Both the position numbers and the translations under genes were made by a program. The notes under the pieces are model-generated. The model did not search any database, was not told where the DNA came from, and saw nothing but the letters and a program-made list of their open reading frames with translations. A stretch of DNA of 64,000 bases from Gammaproteobacteria bacterium (lineage in GTDB: Bacteria; Pseudomonadota; Gammaproteobacteria; HTCC5015): assembly GCA_013817245.1 (NCBI GenBank), contig JACDDA010000002.1, positions 299,919 to 363,918 on the forward strand, written 5' to 3'. This document shows, piece by piece, positions 44,714 through 54,202 of the stretch (positions are counted from its first letter, which is position 1; the number at the start of each line of letters is the position of its first letter).

Positions 44714-46993
44714 ATGTTAGATGTATTGCGCCGCATTGTGCAAAAAGTAAGTGCTGCACCGAATTTAGATCAGGCGCTGAATTTGTTAGTGAAAGATGTT
44801 TGTCAGGCCATGCAAACAACGGTGTGTTCTGTTTATTTGACCCACAAAATAAATGATCAACAAGAATTAGTGTTAATGGCTACCGAAGGCTTGAATGCAA
44901 AAGCTATTGGTGTCGTGCGTTTGAGTTTTGACGAAGGTTTAGTGGGTTTAGTTGCGCAACGCGCTGAACCGATTAATCTTGATAACGCGCCTGCTCATCC
45001 TCGTTATAAATATTTTCCTGAAGCGAGCGAAGAAACCTTGCGTTCATTTTTGGGCGTGCCAATTATTAATTACGGAAAATTGCTCGGCGTATTAGTGGTG
45101 CAACAATTAGAACAACGTCGTTTTGACGATGATCATGTAGCATTTCTTATTACTTTAGCAGCGCAGCTTGCAGGCGCGATTGCGCAAGCAGGTATTAGCG
45201 AAGATTTTCGGCGCTTGCAATCCAGTGGTTCATTTGAACAACAATATTTAGAAGGTTTGCCAGGTTCTCCTGGGGTTGCGATTGGTACCGCAGTAGTAGT
45301 TTATTCGCCGGCAGATTTAGATTCGGTGCCCGATCGGCACGTTGCGGATGTTGCTAGCGAGATAGAACGTTTTCATGCTGCTGTGCGCAGTGTGCATCAA
45401 GAAATGCAGAAAATCGGCGATGCGATGCGCGAAGTTTTACCGGCAGAAGAATGTGCGATGTTCGATGCATTTGCGATGATGTTAGAAAGTGGTTCTTTGT
45501 TAGATGACACGGTAAAAAGAATTGAAGCGGGTAATTGGGCGCCAGCGGCGTTGCGCGACACGATTAAAGAACACACCGCTTGGTTCGGTGAAATGTCGGA
45601 CAGTTATTTAAGTGAGCGTGCTGACGACATCGTTGATCTAGGTCGACGCGTGGCCGGAAAATTATTGAGCGCAGATACCAATACAAAAGTGTGGGAGTAT
45701 CCCGAAAAAACTATTTTAGTGGGCGAGCAGTTGAGTGCAAGTCAATTAGCTGAAGTGCCGCGTGAAAAACTAGTCGCTGTAGTATCGGTGCATGGATCGG
45801 GTTCTTCGCATATCGCTATTTTAGCAGCAGCCTTGCAAGTGCCTGCAGTAATGGGCGTGTCGGATTTGCCAGTAAGTCAGATAGAAGGCGAAGAACTAAT
45901 TGTGGATGGGTATGCGGCGCGTGTGTATGTGCATCCTGATAAGACGATTAAAAAAGAATATCGGCGTTTACTAAAAGAAGAACGCGAATTATCAGCGGAG
46001 CTACAAGAATTAGTAGATTTGCCGGCAGAAACGAGCGACGGTGTACAAGTTTCTTTGTTCGCTAATACCGGTTTGCAATCGGATATTAATCCAGCGCTGA
46101 TTAAACAGGCTGATGGCATTGGTTTATTTCGTACCGAAGTACCATTTCAAATTCGCGATAAGTTTCCCGGCGAAGATGAGCAAGAAGCCATTTATAAACA
46201 AGCGCTGCAAGCTTTTGCGCCGCGCCCTGTGGTTATTCGTACTTTAGATATTGGTGGCGATAAAGCATTAAGTTATTTTCCGGTAAAAGAAGAAAATCCA
46301 TTTTTGGGTTGGCGCGGCATTCGTATTTCTTTAGATCATCCGGATATTTTTATTACGCAAATTCGTGCGATGTTAAAAGCCAATCGTGGCTTAAATAATT
46401 TACATATTTTATTGCCGATGATTAGTGGCATGATTGAATTGCGTCAAGCGATGGCGTTAATTTTGCGCGCTCATCGTGAATTATTAGAAGAAGGCTTGGT
46501 AATGCCGCTGCCGCCTATAGGCTTGATGATTGAAGTGCCTTCATCGGTCTATATGATTGGTTCGTTTGCGAAGTATGTGAATTTCTTGTCAATCGGCAGC
46601 AATGATCTTACGCAATATTTATTGGCGGTAGATCGTAATAATGAGCGTGTCGGAAAATTATATGACGCACTTCATCCCGCCGTATTACATGCTATTTCAC
46701 AAGTAATAAAATCGGCAGAGCAGCATAATAAGCCCGTGAGTATATGTGGAGAGTTGGCTGGCGATCCATTAGGCGCTTTGTTATTGCTTGGGATGGGCAT
46801 GAAAAGTTTCAGTATGAGTGCCGGCAGTTTGCTGCGAGTGAAAAAAATAATCCGCACTTTCAGTTATGCGCAGGCAGTGGAAATTACTGCACGTGCGGTG
46901 TTAATGGAAGACGCGCAATCAGTGCGCGCTTTATTAATTAACGAATTGGATCATGCAGGATTAGGCGGGTTGATTCGTGCGGGTAAAAACTAA
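44714..46993 (+). CDS. ptsP: PTS-Ntr enzyme I (PtsP)
   Basis: Phosphoenolpyruvate-protein phosphotransferase of the nitrogen-related PTS. It passes phosphate from PEP to NPr and so regulates rather than transports. The 759 residues have an N-terminal GAF domain (about 1-165), then the enzyme I domain with the phospho-His in GSGSSHIAILAAALQVPAVMG, and the PEP-binding barrel with ADGIGLFRTEVPF, the GWRGIRISLDHPDIF segment and SICGELAGDP near the end. The His motif differs slightly from the usual GxxxSHAAI form but retains the His. It is convergent with the PepSY-like gene six bases away. Confidence 0.95.
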   Translation: MLDVLRRIVQKVSAAPNLDQALNLLVKDVCQAMQTTVCSVYLTHKINDQQELVLMATEGLNAKAIGVVRLSFDEGLVGLVAQRAEPINLDNAPAHPRYKYFPEASEETLRSFLGVPIINYGKLLGVLVVQQLEQRRFDDDHVAFLITLAAQLAGAIAQAGISEDFRRLQSSGSFEQQYLEGLPGSPGVAIGTAVVVYSPADLDSVPDRHVADVASEIERFHAAVRSVHQEMQKIGDAMREVLPAEECAMFDAFAMMLESGSLLDDTVKRIEAGNWAPAALRDTIKEHTAWFGEMSDSYLSERADDIVDLGRRVAGKLLSADTNTKVWEYPEKTILVGEQLSASQLAEVPREKLVAVVSVHGSGSSHIAILAAALQVPAVMGVSDLPVSQIEGEELIVDGYAARVYVHPDKTIKKEYRRLLKEERELSAELQELVDLPAETSDGVQVSLFANTGLQSDINPALIKQADGIGLFRTEVPFQIRDKFPGEDEQEAIYKQALQAFAPRPVVIRTLDIGGDKALSYFPVKEENPFLGWRGIRISLDHPDIFITQIRAMLKANRGLNNLHILLPMISGMIELRQAMALILRAHRELLEEGLVMPLPPIGLMIEVPSSVYMIGSFAKYVNFLSIGSNDLTQYLLAVDRNNERVGKLYDALHPAVLHAISQVIKSAEQHNKPVSICGELAGDPLGALLLLGMGMKSFSMSAGSLLRVKKIIRTFSYAQAVEITARAVLMEDAQSVRALLINELDHAGLGGLIRAGKN

Positions 46994-46998
46994 AGATA

Positions 46999-47715
46999 TT
47001 ATTGTTTAGTTTTACGTCTAAAAATAAGCAGCGTGCTTACTAAAGCCAGAAACACAATGGTTCCCATCGCGCTATCTAAAATGACCACGCCATGTGGGCC
47101 GAAATGTTTGCCGCTGTGAAAATCGCGCAGCACATCGAGTAGCGTAAGTTGTCGCCCGCGATCAAATTGTTCTAATTGTTTTATAAGTAGCGCGGGCGGT
47201 GTGGTTGGTGTTGACCATGCAACGACGTCTTCGTATGCCATCCATTGGGTTGCGTCATTATCGGTATGCCAAATACCAATACTGGTTTCAATGGCTGGAT
47301 TCTCGCCGGCGAGACCTAAGCGGGTAGGGTGTGTGGGTAAAAAGCTGTGGTCTAATTGTTGTAATAATTCACCGTTGTTATTGAATAACAACAAAGTATT
47401 TTCAGTGAGTACCGCATAACCTTTTGACCATGCGATAGCGCCTAACAAATTGCTGGGCAAAGTGCTCCAGCGTTCTTCGTTAAAATATAAGCTGTCACCA
47501 ATTTGTGCGATCCAGTTGTTATTGGCTTGGAACGCAGTAATAGGTCTGGTTTTTATTCCGTACCAATCGAGTACGGTATTGTCTTGCACATAACGTTTGT
47601 CGAGCTGCCATTCTGTGCTGTGACGTAAGGCGACATCCATGCTCGCTAAAGTAATGCCGAATACGGCGGTGCATGAAAATAAAATGAAGGTTAATAAGCG
47701 CAATAAAAATATCAT
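46999..47715 (-). CDS. PepSY-associated-type membrane protein
   Basis: A 238-residue protein with membrane helices at about residues 5-25 and 207-227 and a beta-rich periplasmic domain between. The C-terminal segment LDVLRDFHSGKHFGPHGVVILDSAMGTIVFLALVSTLLIFRRK matches the HTG-x-x-FG segment plus last helix of PepSY-type iron/heme-linked membrane proteins. It lies seven bases downstream of hemJ and upstream of nothing else on that strand, so it probably belongs to the heme/iron block. The function is unknown. Confidence 0.65.
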   Translation of the reverse strand: MIFLLRLLTFILFSCTAVFGITLASMDVALRHSTEWQLDKRYVQDNTVLDWYGIKTRPITAFQANNNWIAQIGDSLYFNEERWSTLPSNLLGAIAWSKGYAVLTENTLLLFNNNGELLQQLDHSFLPTHPTRLGLAGENPAIETSIGIWHTDNDATQWMAYEDVVAWSTPTTPPALLIKQLEQFDRGRQLTLLDVLRDFHSGKHFGPHGVVILDSAMGTIVFLALVSTLLIFRRKTKQ

Positions 47716-47722
47716 AATAAGC

Positions 47723-48154
47723 TCAGAGGGATACGGGCTTTAAGGTAGCAAGCAGAATGATAGCGATGAGTAATAACACTGGCGCTTCATTAAACCAACG
47801 ATACCAAATATGACTGTGTTGATTACGGTCATGTTTGAAATCCGCGAGTAATTTCCCGCACATAATGTGGTACAGCACTAATAATAAAATCAGACTCAGT
47901 TTTGCGTGCAGCCACAATTGTGTGCCCCATGCAGCCCAGCCATAATCAATTAACATCCAACTACCAAAAAATAATGTTAAGACGCCGCCGGGTGTAGTGA
48001 TGCCCCAAAACAATTTACGTTCCATGATTTTAAAGCGTGCGATGCTGGCTGCGTCATCACTCATGGCGTGATAAACATAGAGTCGCGGTAAATAAAACAA
48101 ACCAGCAAACCACGTTACCATTGCAATTAAATGCAAGGCTTTTAACCACAACAT
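47723..48154 (-). CDS. hemJ: protoporphyrinogen IX oxidase HemJ
   Basis: HemJ (UPF0093) oxidises protoporphyrinogen IX in heme biosynthesis. The 143-residue, four-helix protein has LKALHLIAMVTWFAGLFYLPRLYVYH with the essential N-terminal His, MERKLFWGITTPGG, the LWLHAKLSLILLLVLYH helix and RWFNEAP before the last helix. It starts three bases after bfr ends. HemJ close to argC is also seen in pseudomonads. The neighbours (bfr, bfd, hemP) make a local heme/iron block. Confidence 0.9.
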   Translation of the reverse strand: MLWLKALHLIAMVTWFAGLFYLPRLYVYHAMSDDAASIARFKIMERKLFWGITTPGGVLTLFFGSWMLIDYGWAAWGTQLWLHAKLSLILLLVLYHIMCGKLLADFKHDRNQHSHIWYRWFNEAPVLLLIAIILLATLKPVSL

Positions 48155-48157
48155 GTT

Positions 48158-48625
48158 TTACGACGCCATTGATTGCGCGTAGTTTTGTTCGCCCATGCGT
48201 TGCAACAAGCTCAATTGAGTTTCTAACCAGTCGACATGTTCTTCTTCGCTTTCTAAAATGTTTTCGAAGAGTTCACGTGAAATATAATCTTGAACGGTTT
48301 CGCAATGCGCAATCGCGGCTTGCAAATCAGGAATGGCTTCTAGTTCTAATTTGAGATCAGATTGTAAAATTTCGGTCACTGTTTGACCGATATACAATTT
48401 GCCGAGTTCTTGTAAGTTTGGGAGACCATCGAGGAATAAAATTCGTTGGATTAATGCATCGGCATGTTTCATTTCGTCGATTGATTCGTGATATTCCTTT
48501 TCATTAAGCTTTTCTAAGCCCCAATTTTTATAAATGCGCGCATGCAGAAAATATTGATTGATGGCGGTCAGTTCATTTTTTAATACTTTGTTAAGAAATC
48601 CGATAACTTTGCTGTCGCCTTTCAT
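48158..48625 (-). CDS. bfr: bacterioferritin
   Basis: Heme-containing iron-storage protein forming 24-mers. The 155 residues keep the ferroxidase ligands E18, E51 and H54 and later EEEHVDW, and the heme ligand Met52 ([14 protein letters not shown]). bfd is encoded upstream on the same strand after 118 bp, a usual partnership for iron release. hemJ follows after three bases. Confidence 0.95.
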   Translation of the reverse strand: MKGDSKVIGFLNKVLKNELTAINQYFLHARIYKNWGLEKLNEKEYHESIDEMKHADALIQRILFLDGLPNLQELGKLYIGQTVTEILQSDLKLELEAIPDLQAAIAHCETVQDYISRELFENILESEEEHVDWLETQLSLLQRMGEQNYAQSMAS

Positions 48626-48743
48626 TGTCTGCGCTCCATTTAGAGAATATGAGGGTCGGCGCGGAGCATAACATGCAGACTAAAGAGTGTCAGGCGTGAA
48701 GGATCGAGCGATTGTTAAAAAACGAGAAAGATCGGGTGTTTAG

Positions 48744-48971
48744 TTACGCAACAGCGAAATGTAAAACCGGATAATGAGTGGAGTTGTTTGGGTTTTTTAC
48801 AGGTGGTTGGGCCGCACGTTCATCCAGCATTTTGCAGACGCAATCTTTGCACGCGCCGCAGCACGTACCCACTCCTAGCTCTGCTTGAAGCTGGGGTAAA
48901 TCTGTCGCGCCGGCGTCAATGGCAGCGTGGATGTCGTGGTCGGTGACCGCTTTGCAGATACATATGTACAT
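48744..48971 (-). CDS. bfd: bacterioferritin-associated ferredoxin
   Basis: A 75-residue [2Fe-2S] protein that reduces and mobilises iron from bacterioferritin. The cysteines are CIC near the N-terminus (MYICICKAV) and CCGACKDCV (ligands C-x-C...C-x2-C), the BFD-like arrangement. The last ~15 residues are variable. It is divergent from hemP across 85 bp carrying a strong promoter for hemP and perhaps an iron-responsive site. Confidence 0.93.
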   Translation of the reverse strand: MYICICKAVTDHDIHAAIDAGATDLPQLQAELGVGTCCGACKDCVCKMLDERAAQPPVKNPNNSTHYPVLHFAVA

Positions 48972-48999
48972 GTGCTATTTTTAGTGCAAATACGAATGG

Positions 49000-49028
49000 T
49001 TGTCAATTACATTTTTCGCGACTATAAT
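49000..49028 (+). promoter_or_regulatory. near-consensus sigma-70 promoter for hemP, possible Fur site overlapping
   Basis: TTGTCA (49000-49005) and TATAAT (49023-49028) are separated by exactly 17 bp and stand 28 bp before the hemP start. AATGGTTGTCAATTAC, overlapping the -35, loosely resembles a Fur box (AATGATTATCAT-like); this part is weak. If real, Fur would block both hemP and the divergent bfd. Confidence 0.7.
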
Positions 49029-49056
49029 AAAAACCATCATAATGATGGATGAAGTC

Positions 49057-49251
49057 ATGGATCGCGTACGGAAACCCTTGTTGAAGCTCAATTGCCCGGC
49101 GGAATCCATCCGCTCAGAGGCTGCCGCCATTGTTAAAAGCATTGATACGGCGCGCCTACTGGGCGGCCAACGTGAATTACGCATTCGTCACCACGGCGTG
49201 GAATATCGCTTACAAATTACCCGCAGTGACAAACTTATTCTGACCAAGTGA
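49057..49251 (+). CDS. hemP: hemin uptake protein HemP
   Basis: A 65-residue HemP-family protein. The conserved C-terminal part is ARLLGGQRELRIRHHGVEYRLQITRSDKLILTK. HemP is linked to heme uptake; in some proteobacteria it acts as a regulator of the heme receptor. The frame is open from 49000, inside the promoter. The ATG at 49057 has GGATGAAG just upstream, better than those at 49042/49045. No heme receptor gene lies next to it, so this is an orphan hemP. It is divergent from bfd. Confidence 0.88.
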   Translation: MDRVRKPLLKLNCPAESIRSEAAAIVKSIDTARLLGGQRELRIRHHGVEYRLQITRSDKLILTK

Positions 49252-49316
49252 AGTCGTTTGTCGGCTTCAGGTTAACCGAGTCTTTTAAGACAGCACTCAC
49301 TCACGCCAGCCAGTCG

Positions 49317-49344
49317 CTCCTGTTTTGAAGTATTAAAACAGGAG
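49317..49344 (+). terminator. hairpin between hemP and argC
   Basis: CTCCTGTTTT and AAAACAGGAG form a perfect ten-base-pair stem with an eight-base loop, 66 bp after hemP. The nonamer GCCAGCCAG occurs on both sides (near 49305 and 49347). No T-run follows directly, so termination is plausible rather than sure. Confidence 0.55.
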
Positions 49345-49508
49345 TGGCCAGCCAGCTCTTTTGAGTTTTTCTATCTTATTCGCCCCATTTGTATAATCCG
49401 CCATTTGTATATTCAGTGGTGAAACGACGCGACACCCTCTATTATTACGCCCCTTGAATCTTCTTTAAGATTCGCGTGCAAACGACAGTATTTGGAGTAT
49501 CGATCGAA

Positions 49509-50579
49509 ATGTCCGTCTTGGCAGATCCCACCGCTAAAACCAGCATTGGTGTTGGCGTGGTCGGCGGCTCCGGTTATACCGGCGCTGAGTTATTACGTTT
49601 GTTGGTCGATCACCCTTCCATAAATTTGCTTGCAGTCACCTCGCGGGGGCAAGCGGGCGAACGTATCGATGTGGCGTATCCCAGCCTGCGTGGCAAAACT
49701 AATGCGGTATTTGTTGAGCCCAGCACGGCGGCTTTAGCCGATTGCGAACTGATTTTTTTTGCGACGCCGAACGGTACGGCGCTGCAACAAGCGCCGGAAT
49801 TATTGGCGCGAGGCATTAAAGTCATTGATTTAGCAGCAGATTTTCGAATTAAAGATGTTGCTGTGTGGGAGCAATTTTATGGCATGCAGCATACTTGCCC
49901 CGAATGGGTAGCGCGTGCGGTGTATGGCTTGCCGGAATTAAATCGCGCGGCGATCCGTGATGCTCAGTTAATTGCGAATCCAGGCTGTTATCCAACCTCG
50001 GTTAGTTTAGGCTTTATGCCCTTGTTAACGGCAAATGCGGTCTATCCAACCGGTTTGATCGCGGATGCTAAATCCGGCGTTAGCGGCGCCGGTAGACAAG
50101 CAAAAGTAGAAGCCCTATACGGTGAAGTTGACGGTAGTTTCAAAGCCTATGCGGTACATAGTCACCGGCACTGGCCAGAAATTCGTCAAACCTTAGGCGA
50201 TTTTATGGTGGATAAAACGGCCCCCGAATTAGTCTTTGTACCGCATTTAGTGCCGATGATGCGCGGAATTCACGCTACGTTGTATGCACGTTTGCGTGAT
50301 CCAAAACTGGATGTGCAGGCATTGTTTGAAGCCCATTATGCAAATGAGCCTTTTGTTGACGTCATGCCTGCCGGCAGTCATCCCACTACCGGGTCGGTAC
50401 GTGGCGCAAATCATTGTCGGATTGCCGTGCATCGTCCACAAGGCGGCGACATCGTAGTGGTTTTATCAGTGATCGATAATTTGGTAAAAGGGGCTGCGGG
50501 CCAGGCCATACAAAACATGAACCTCATGTTTGGCCGCCCCGAAAATGAAGGTTTAACTGCCGCACCCTTGTGGCCCTAA
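49509..50579 (+). CDS. argC: N-acetyl-gamma-glutamyl-phosphate reductase
   Basis: NADPH-dependent third enzyme of arginine biosynthesis. It has the nucleotide-binding [17 protein letters not shown], the catalytic Cys in [14 protein letters not shown] and the HSHRHWPEI and [10 protein letters not shown] segments. With the ATG at 49509 it has 356 residues; a GTG at 49476 is also in frame, but GGAG at 49494-49497 supports the later start. It stands apart from other arg genes, in the conserved argC-DUF6776-bactofilin-erpA order known in pseudomonads. Confidence 0.94.
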   Translation: MSVLADPTAKTSIGVGVVGGSGYTGAELLRLLVDHPSINLLAVTSRGQAGERIDVAYPSLRGKTNAVFVEPSTAALADCELIFFATPNGTALQQAPELLARGIKVIDLAADFRIKDVAVWEQFYGMQHTCPEWVARAVYGLPELNRAAIRDAQLIANPGCYPTSVSLGFMPLLTANAVYPTGLIADAKSGVSGAGRQAKVEALYGEVDGSFKAYAVHSHRHWPEIRQTLGDFMVDKTAPELVFVPHLVPMMRGIHATLYARLRDPKLDVQALFEAHYANEPFVDVMPAGSHPTTGSVRGANHCRIAVHRPQGGDIVVVLSVIDNLVKGAAGQAIQNMNLMFGRPENEGLTAAPLWP

Positions 50580-50624
50580 TGCGCAATTCGGTTTGCGCCT
50601 ATATATAAGGAATAGGAATTCGCT

Positions 50625-51374
50625 TTGGCCGTTAAAATCCGCAGTCGCCATTTACTTAACGCTGCCCGTCCGTGGCGACGTCCAATATTACGGCTAATCG
50701 GCGTAGCCCTCGTATTTTTAATGATGTGGTTGGCGTTTGAAACCGGCCGCTTCCGTGCGGGTTATGACAGCGTGGGTGCAGACCATCGCGTTAGCACGGT
50801 GCAAGAGGAAATGCGGCTACTCCAAAAAAAGATGTCAGCATTACGCGCTGAAAATGCTGAGCTGGTGAGCGATAACGTTATAGATTCGCAAGCTTACAAA
50901 GACGTTACTCAAAAGCTCAATCAATTAAATGAAGAAATGCTGGAGCTGAAAAAAGAATTAATCTTTTATCGCAGCATTCTCAATCCTGAAGAACATGAAC
51001 CCGGCTTACGTATTCAAGGTGTAGAATTGCTGCCAACCTCAAAAGCGAATACATGGCGTTATAAATTAGTCCTGATGCAAAGACCAAGTAACGATCGGAT
51101 GGTCAGTGGTCGGGTTGATTTTGTGTTAAAAGGTAAACAAGGCGGGCGTGTTATTGAATTAGTTCGCCCGGTATTAAAACTCGATAGCAGTTCGGTGATG
51201 AGTTTTAGTTTTAAATATTTTGAAACTTTAGAAGGGCAGTTTCAAATGCCCACAGATTTTGTGCCTGCTACCCTGATAGTGAAAGTCGCGCCAGAAGGTA
51301 GCTGGGTGCAGGCGCTTGAACAGCGATTTGCGTGGAATTCATTGGTCGGAGGAAAAGACAATGTGGGGAAGTAA
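50625..51374 (+). CDS. DUF6776-type membrane protein with coiled coil
   Basis: A 249-residue protein of the family usually found between argC and the bactofilin gene. There is a basic N-terminus, one membrane helix (about residues 23-41), a coiled coil (about 58-115, VQEEMRLLQKKMSALRAENAEL...), then a beta-rich periplasmic domain. It starts with TTG at 50625 after AAGGAATAGGAA. The bactofilin gene overlaps its end by 14 bases, so a joint function is likely, perhaps anchoring the bactofilin polymer to the membrane (inference). Confidence 0.8.
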   Translation: MAVKIRSRHLLNAARPWRRPILRLIGVALVFLMMWLAFETGRFRAGYDSVGADHRVSTVQEEMRLLQKKMSALRAENAELVSDNVIDSQAYKDVTQKLNQLNEEMLELKKELIFYRSILNPEEHEPGLRIQGVELLPTSKANTWRYKLVLMQRPSNDRMVSGRVDFVLKGKQGGRVIELVRPVLKLDSSSVMSFSFKYFETLEGQFQMPTDFVPATLIVKVAPEGSWVQALEQRFAWNSLVGGKDNVGK

Positions 51375-51795
51375 CGACAACAACAAACTAAAAACAGCCA
51401 AAGTGGAAACCATTATTGGGCCTAATACTGAGCTGGTGGGTGATCTAACTTTTCGCGGTGGGCTGCATGTCGACGGCACCATTAAAGGTAATGTGATTGC
51501 GGATGCAACATCCGATTCCATACTCATATTATCTAAAGATGGCAAAATCGAAGGCGAAGTACGCGTTCCTAATGTGCTGCTGGATGGTCTCGTAAATGGC
51601 AATGTGCACGCCGAAGAACGGGTCGAATTAGCCAACCATGCGCGCATCGAAGGCAATGTGTATTACAACCTACTGGAAATGGAAATGGGCGCCACCATTA
51701 ACGGTAACCTCGTGCATCAAGCCAAACGCGAAAAACCCCTGCTGGAATACCGAGATCCGGCCAATAAGAAAGACCAGAAAGATCAAAAATCCTAG
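51361..51795 (+). CDS. bactofilin (polymer-forming cytoskeletal protein)
   Basis: A 144-residue bactofilin (DUF583): a short unstructured N-terminus, a right-handed beta-helix core from IIGPNTELVGDLTFRGGLHVDGTIKGNV to about residue 115 with the regular glycine/valine repeat, and a charged tail (KKDQKDQKS). Bactofilins assemble into filaments that organise the envelope. The ATG at 51361 has GGAGG at the right distance; an upstream ATG in frame at 51316 lies inside the DUF6776 gene and is rejected. Confidence 0.92.
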   Translation: MWGSNDNNKLKTAKVETIIGPNTELVGDLTFRGGLHVDGTIKGNVIADATSDSILILSKDGKIEGEVRVPNVLLDGLVNGNVHAEERVELANHARIEGNVYYNLLEMEMGATINGNLVHQAKREKPLLEYRDPANKKDQKDQKS

Positions 51796-51899
51796 CACAA
51801 TAAAGCACGGCCGCTATACTTGAGTAAATCGCTCGGGTATAGTGACCGCCCGCTGGATAGTGAAATGCCCCGTTGTAGTCCGTTTTAAAGGAACAAGCC

Positions 51900-52262
51900 A
51901 TGAACACAGAAACAGCCATTAGCTACGATGAATCTGCTGCGCTAATTTTTACCGAATCTGCCGCCGCCAAAGTAAAAGGTTTAATCGAAGAAGAACAAAA
52001 CCCCAATCTAAAATTGCGCGTGTTTGTTTCCGGTGGCGGTTGCTCTGGATTTCAATACGGCTTTACCTTCGATGAAAATATCGGTGAAGACGATACACAA
52101 GTTGCGCGTGATGGCGTGACCTTATTAGTAGATCCCATGAGCTTGATGTATTTAACCGGCGCAGAAATTGATTACACCGAAGGTTTAGAAGGCTCGCAGT
52201 TTGTGATTCGTAATCCAAACGCAGCAACAACCTGTGGATGTGGTTCATCGTTTAGCGTTTAA
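51900..52262 (+). CDS. erpA: iron-sulfur cluster insertion protein ErpA
   Basis: A-type carrier that delivers [4Fe-4S] or [2Fe-2S] clusters to apoproteins such as IspG. The 120 residues have the three ligand cysteines in [11 protein letters not shown] and CGCGSSF. An AAAGGAA ribosome site precedes the ATG. It follows the bactofilin gene by 104 bp and is convergent with the TpsB gene. Confidence 0.95.
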   Translation: MNTETAISYDESAALIFTESAAAKVKGLIEEEQNPNLKLRVFVSGGGCSGFQYGFTFDENIGEDDTQVARDGVTLLVDPMSLMYLTGAEIDYTEGLEGSQFVIRNPNAATTCGCGSSFSV

Positions 52263-52282
52263 GTTTGATTTTGCGCAACGCA

Positions 52283-54016
52283 TTAAAAACTAAGCGCTAA
52301 CGAAAAATAAACTTGTTCTGTTTTAATCAATGGATCATTCGGCGGATTTACAGGTTCAGCATAAGTAACATCTAAGTTGTAATTTTTATGCTGGCTGCGC
52401 AAACCTGTAGCCCAGCCTTGCAGCGATTCATAATTATGATGCTGAGCTGCACTCACTGTCCCTATGTCGTAAGCGACAAACCATTGCAAATTATTAAAAT
52501 AACGCGAGCGTAAATCGTTAGGCAATATTTGTAGTATGGTTACATCATTGCGCCATATACCGCCTTTCTCCCCGCTGATACTTTTTTCTTTGTAACCACG
52601 TACGCTAAATTGACTGCCGACGCTCATTTTTTCCGAATTGAATAATGGGTCTGCGCTGTATTGTGTGCGTAGTGTAGAGCTGAAATTAACAGGCACATTT
52701 TTTATGCCAGTGTTTTTGGTATAGCTAGTATTGGTGGTGTATTTTTCAAATTGCGCAAGCGGTACATCGACGGCATTGGGATCATCTTTCTCAGCATCCC
52801 ACGCGCGAATACCTTGATGGTAGGTCGCACTGAAAGTAATTTCCTGATTATTAGGCAGAAAATGTTGGTGCGAAATTTCAAGCGACGCGGTGCTTAACAC
52901 TCGGCTGCTAGTATCTAATTTTACGTCTTCAATAAAGTTTTTAGTGCTGTCGCGTTGCAGTTTTAATTTGATACGATTTTTACTGCTTCGATCACGCGTT
53001 AATAAATAATTAAAAAATAAGCTGGTGCTGTTGTTAATGCCGCTAGAAATAAAGCGTTGTAAGCGACCTTCAACCGGAGATTGATATTTAAATTGGCTGC
53101 TATCAATACCAACCAACCAATAACCCCACGGTAGATCGTAATGCCAGGCAATGTTTTTGCTTTCTTGCTCAGTGCTCGCATCTTCAATATCGGACTGTAC
53201 ATATATATAGGTATAGTCGTTAATATTAAACGGCGTATCCATGCCGGCAAATAAACTCATTTGCTCAATGCCTGTAGATTCTTGACCTGAATTATCATAT
53301 TGCAATCGAAATTGGTAAGGCGATGTGGTAATGCGGTCGAGCATCACGCGTGTTTCTCCAGGATTATCGCCGGGTAAAAACTCAACGCGCGTTTTTTGTG
53401 ACTGTAATCGATTCATTTGATCCAGTCCTTGCTCAATATCACGCAAGTTTAATGGCGCGCCTATTAAGCCAGGGAATGCGGTGTAAATACTACCGGCGCT
53501 TTTAATGCGAGTATCGCTAAAACCAATAGTAGTAGTTTTGCCTTCAACAACATGAACAATCAGTACGCCCGCACCAATATCTTGTTCGGGTAAATAAGCA
53601 CGTGTCGTAATGTAGCCTTGATCAAAATAAAATGCCGTGATGTCACGTAATAATTGATTAATGCGTTCAAAAGAAACACAGCTATTCAATAATGGTGCAG
53701 TTAATGTTGCGCGCGTGTTCTTATCTAGCAATGTTGCATGTTGAATATCAATTCGTGTAATCGTAAAACAACCCGCTGGCAGTGATGAGGTTGAAGTTGG
53801 TGTTACTGCTGGTGAGGATTGAATGTTTTCAGTTGTCGATTGTTGTTCAAATTCAATACGCCGGCGTTCCGCATCTAGTCGTTCTTGTTGTTGTTGTAAT
53901 ACTTGCTGAGTTTGTCGTTGGATCGCATCCAGCTCGGGAGAGGTGGGTTGAGCCAGCGCGTCAACATTAGCGAATAATAAAGAAATCGTGATAAGAATAT
54001 ATTGCCAGTCGCGCAC
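52283..54016 (-). CDS. two-partner secretion outer-membrane transporter (TpsB/ShlB/FhaC type)
   Basis: Omp85-superfamily transporter of 577 residues that exports the TpsA protein encoded divergently. The order is: signal peptide (ends near LFANVDALAQ), a Gln/Glu-rich helix region (about 30-65), POTRA domains (CFTITRIDIQHATLLDKN; FYFDQGYITTRAYLPEQDI; VVEGKTTTIGF), then a 16-strand barrel with the VRGYKEK-type motif (FSVRGYKEKSISGEKGG) and a terminal Phe (SLALSF). It is divergent from tpsA across 278 bp, so the pair may share regulation. Orientation away from its partner is somewhat unusual, since tpsB and tpsA are commonly in one operon. Confidence 0.92.
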   Translation of the reverse strand: MRDWQYILITISLLFANVDALAQPTSPELDAIQRQTQQVLQQQQERLDAERRRIEFEQQSTTENIQSSPAVTPTSTSSLPAGCFTITRIDIQHATLLDKNTRATLTAPLLNSCVSFERINQLLRDITAFYFDQGYITTRAYLPEQDIGAGVLIVHVVEGKTTTIGFSDTRIKSAGSIYTAFPGLIGAPLNLRDIEQGLDQMNRLQSQKTRVEFLPGDNPGETRVMLDRITTSPYQFRLQYDNSGQESTGIEQMSLFAGMDTPFNINDYTYIYVQSDIEDASTEQESKNIAWHYDLPWGYWLVGIDSSQFKYQSPVEGRLQRFISSGINNSTSLFFNYLLTRDRSSKNRIKLKLQRDSTKNFIEDVKLDTSSRVLSTASLEISHQHFLPNNQEITFSATYHQGIRAWDAEKDDPNAVDVPLAQFEKYTTNTSYTKNTGIKNVPVNFSSTLRTQYSADPLFNSEKMSVGSQFSVRGYKEKSISGEKGGIWRNDVTILQILPNDLRSRYFNNLQWFVAYDIGTVSAAQHHNYESLQGWATGLRSQHKNYNLDVTYAEPVNPPNDPLIKTEQVYFSLALSF

Positions 54017-54180
54017 GTCGATATCCTTGCTGTATGCGAAATATAGAAAAATGATTGTGTACTAAATGCCGCGCCACATAATTTTGTTGGTGCATGGTCG
54101 ATAACTCGCGCGGATTATGCCAAAAGCGTGCGTTAATTGGCAGTGTGATGCGTTACTCATTTATGCATGCCTACAAAGAT

Positions 54181-54202
54181 TCAGTCTAGGGCTGACTTGT
54201 AT
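54181..54202 (+). repeat. upstream element, copy 1 (before the TpsA gene)
   Basis: This 22-mer (TCAG...GGCTGACTTGTAT) matches 18 of 22 bases with a second copy at 63682-63703, including the last 13 bases exactly. Copy 1 ends 92 bp before the tpsA start, copy 2 ends 99 bp before the CSLREA-protein start. A perfect eight-base stem (CGCTTATC 54231-54238 with GATAAGCG 54250-54257) follows copy 1 in the presumed leader. It is possibly a shared operator or RNA element; nothing else is known. Confidence 0.6.

Noticed and set aside
49000..49056. Longer hemP starting at TTG 49000 or ATG 49042
   Set aside because: TTG 49000 is the -35 box itself and 49042 lacks a ribosome site; 49057 has GGATGAAG upstream.
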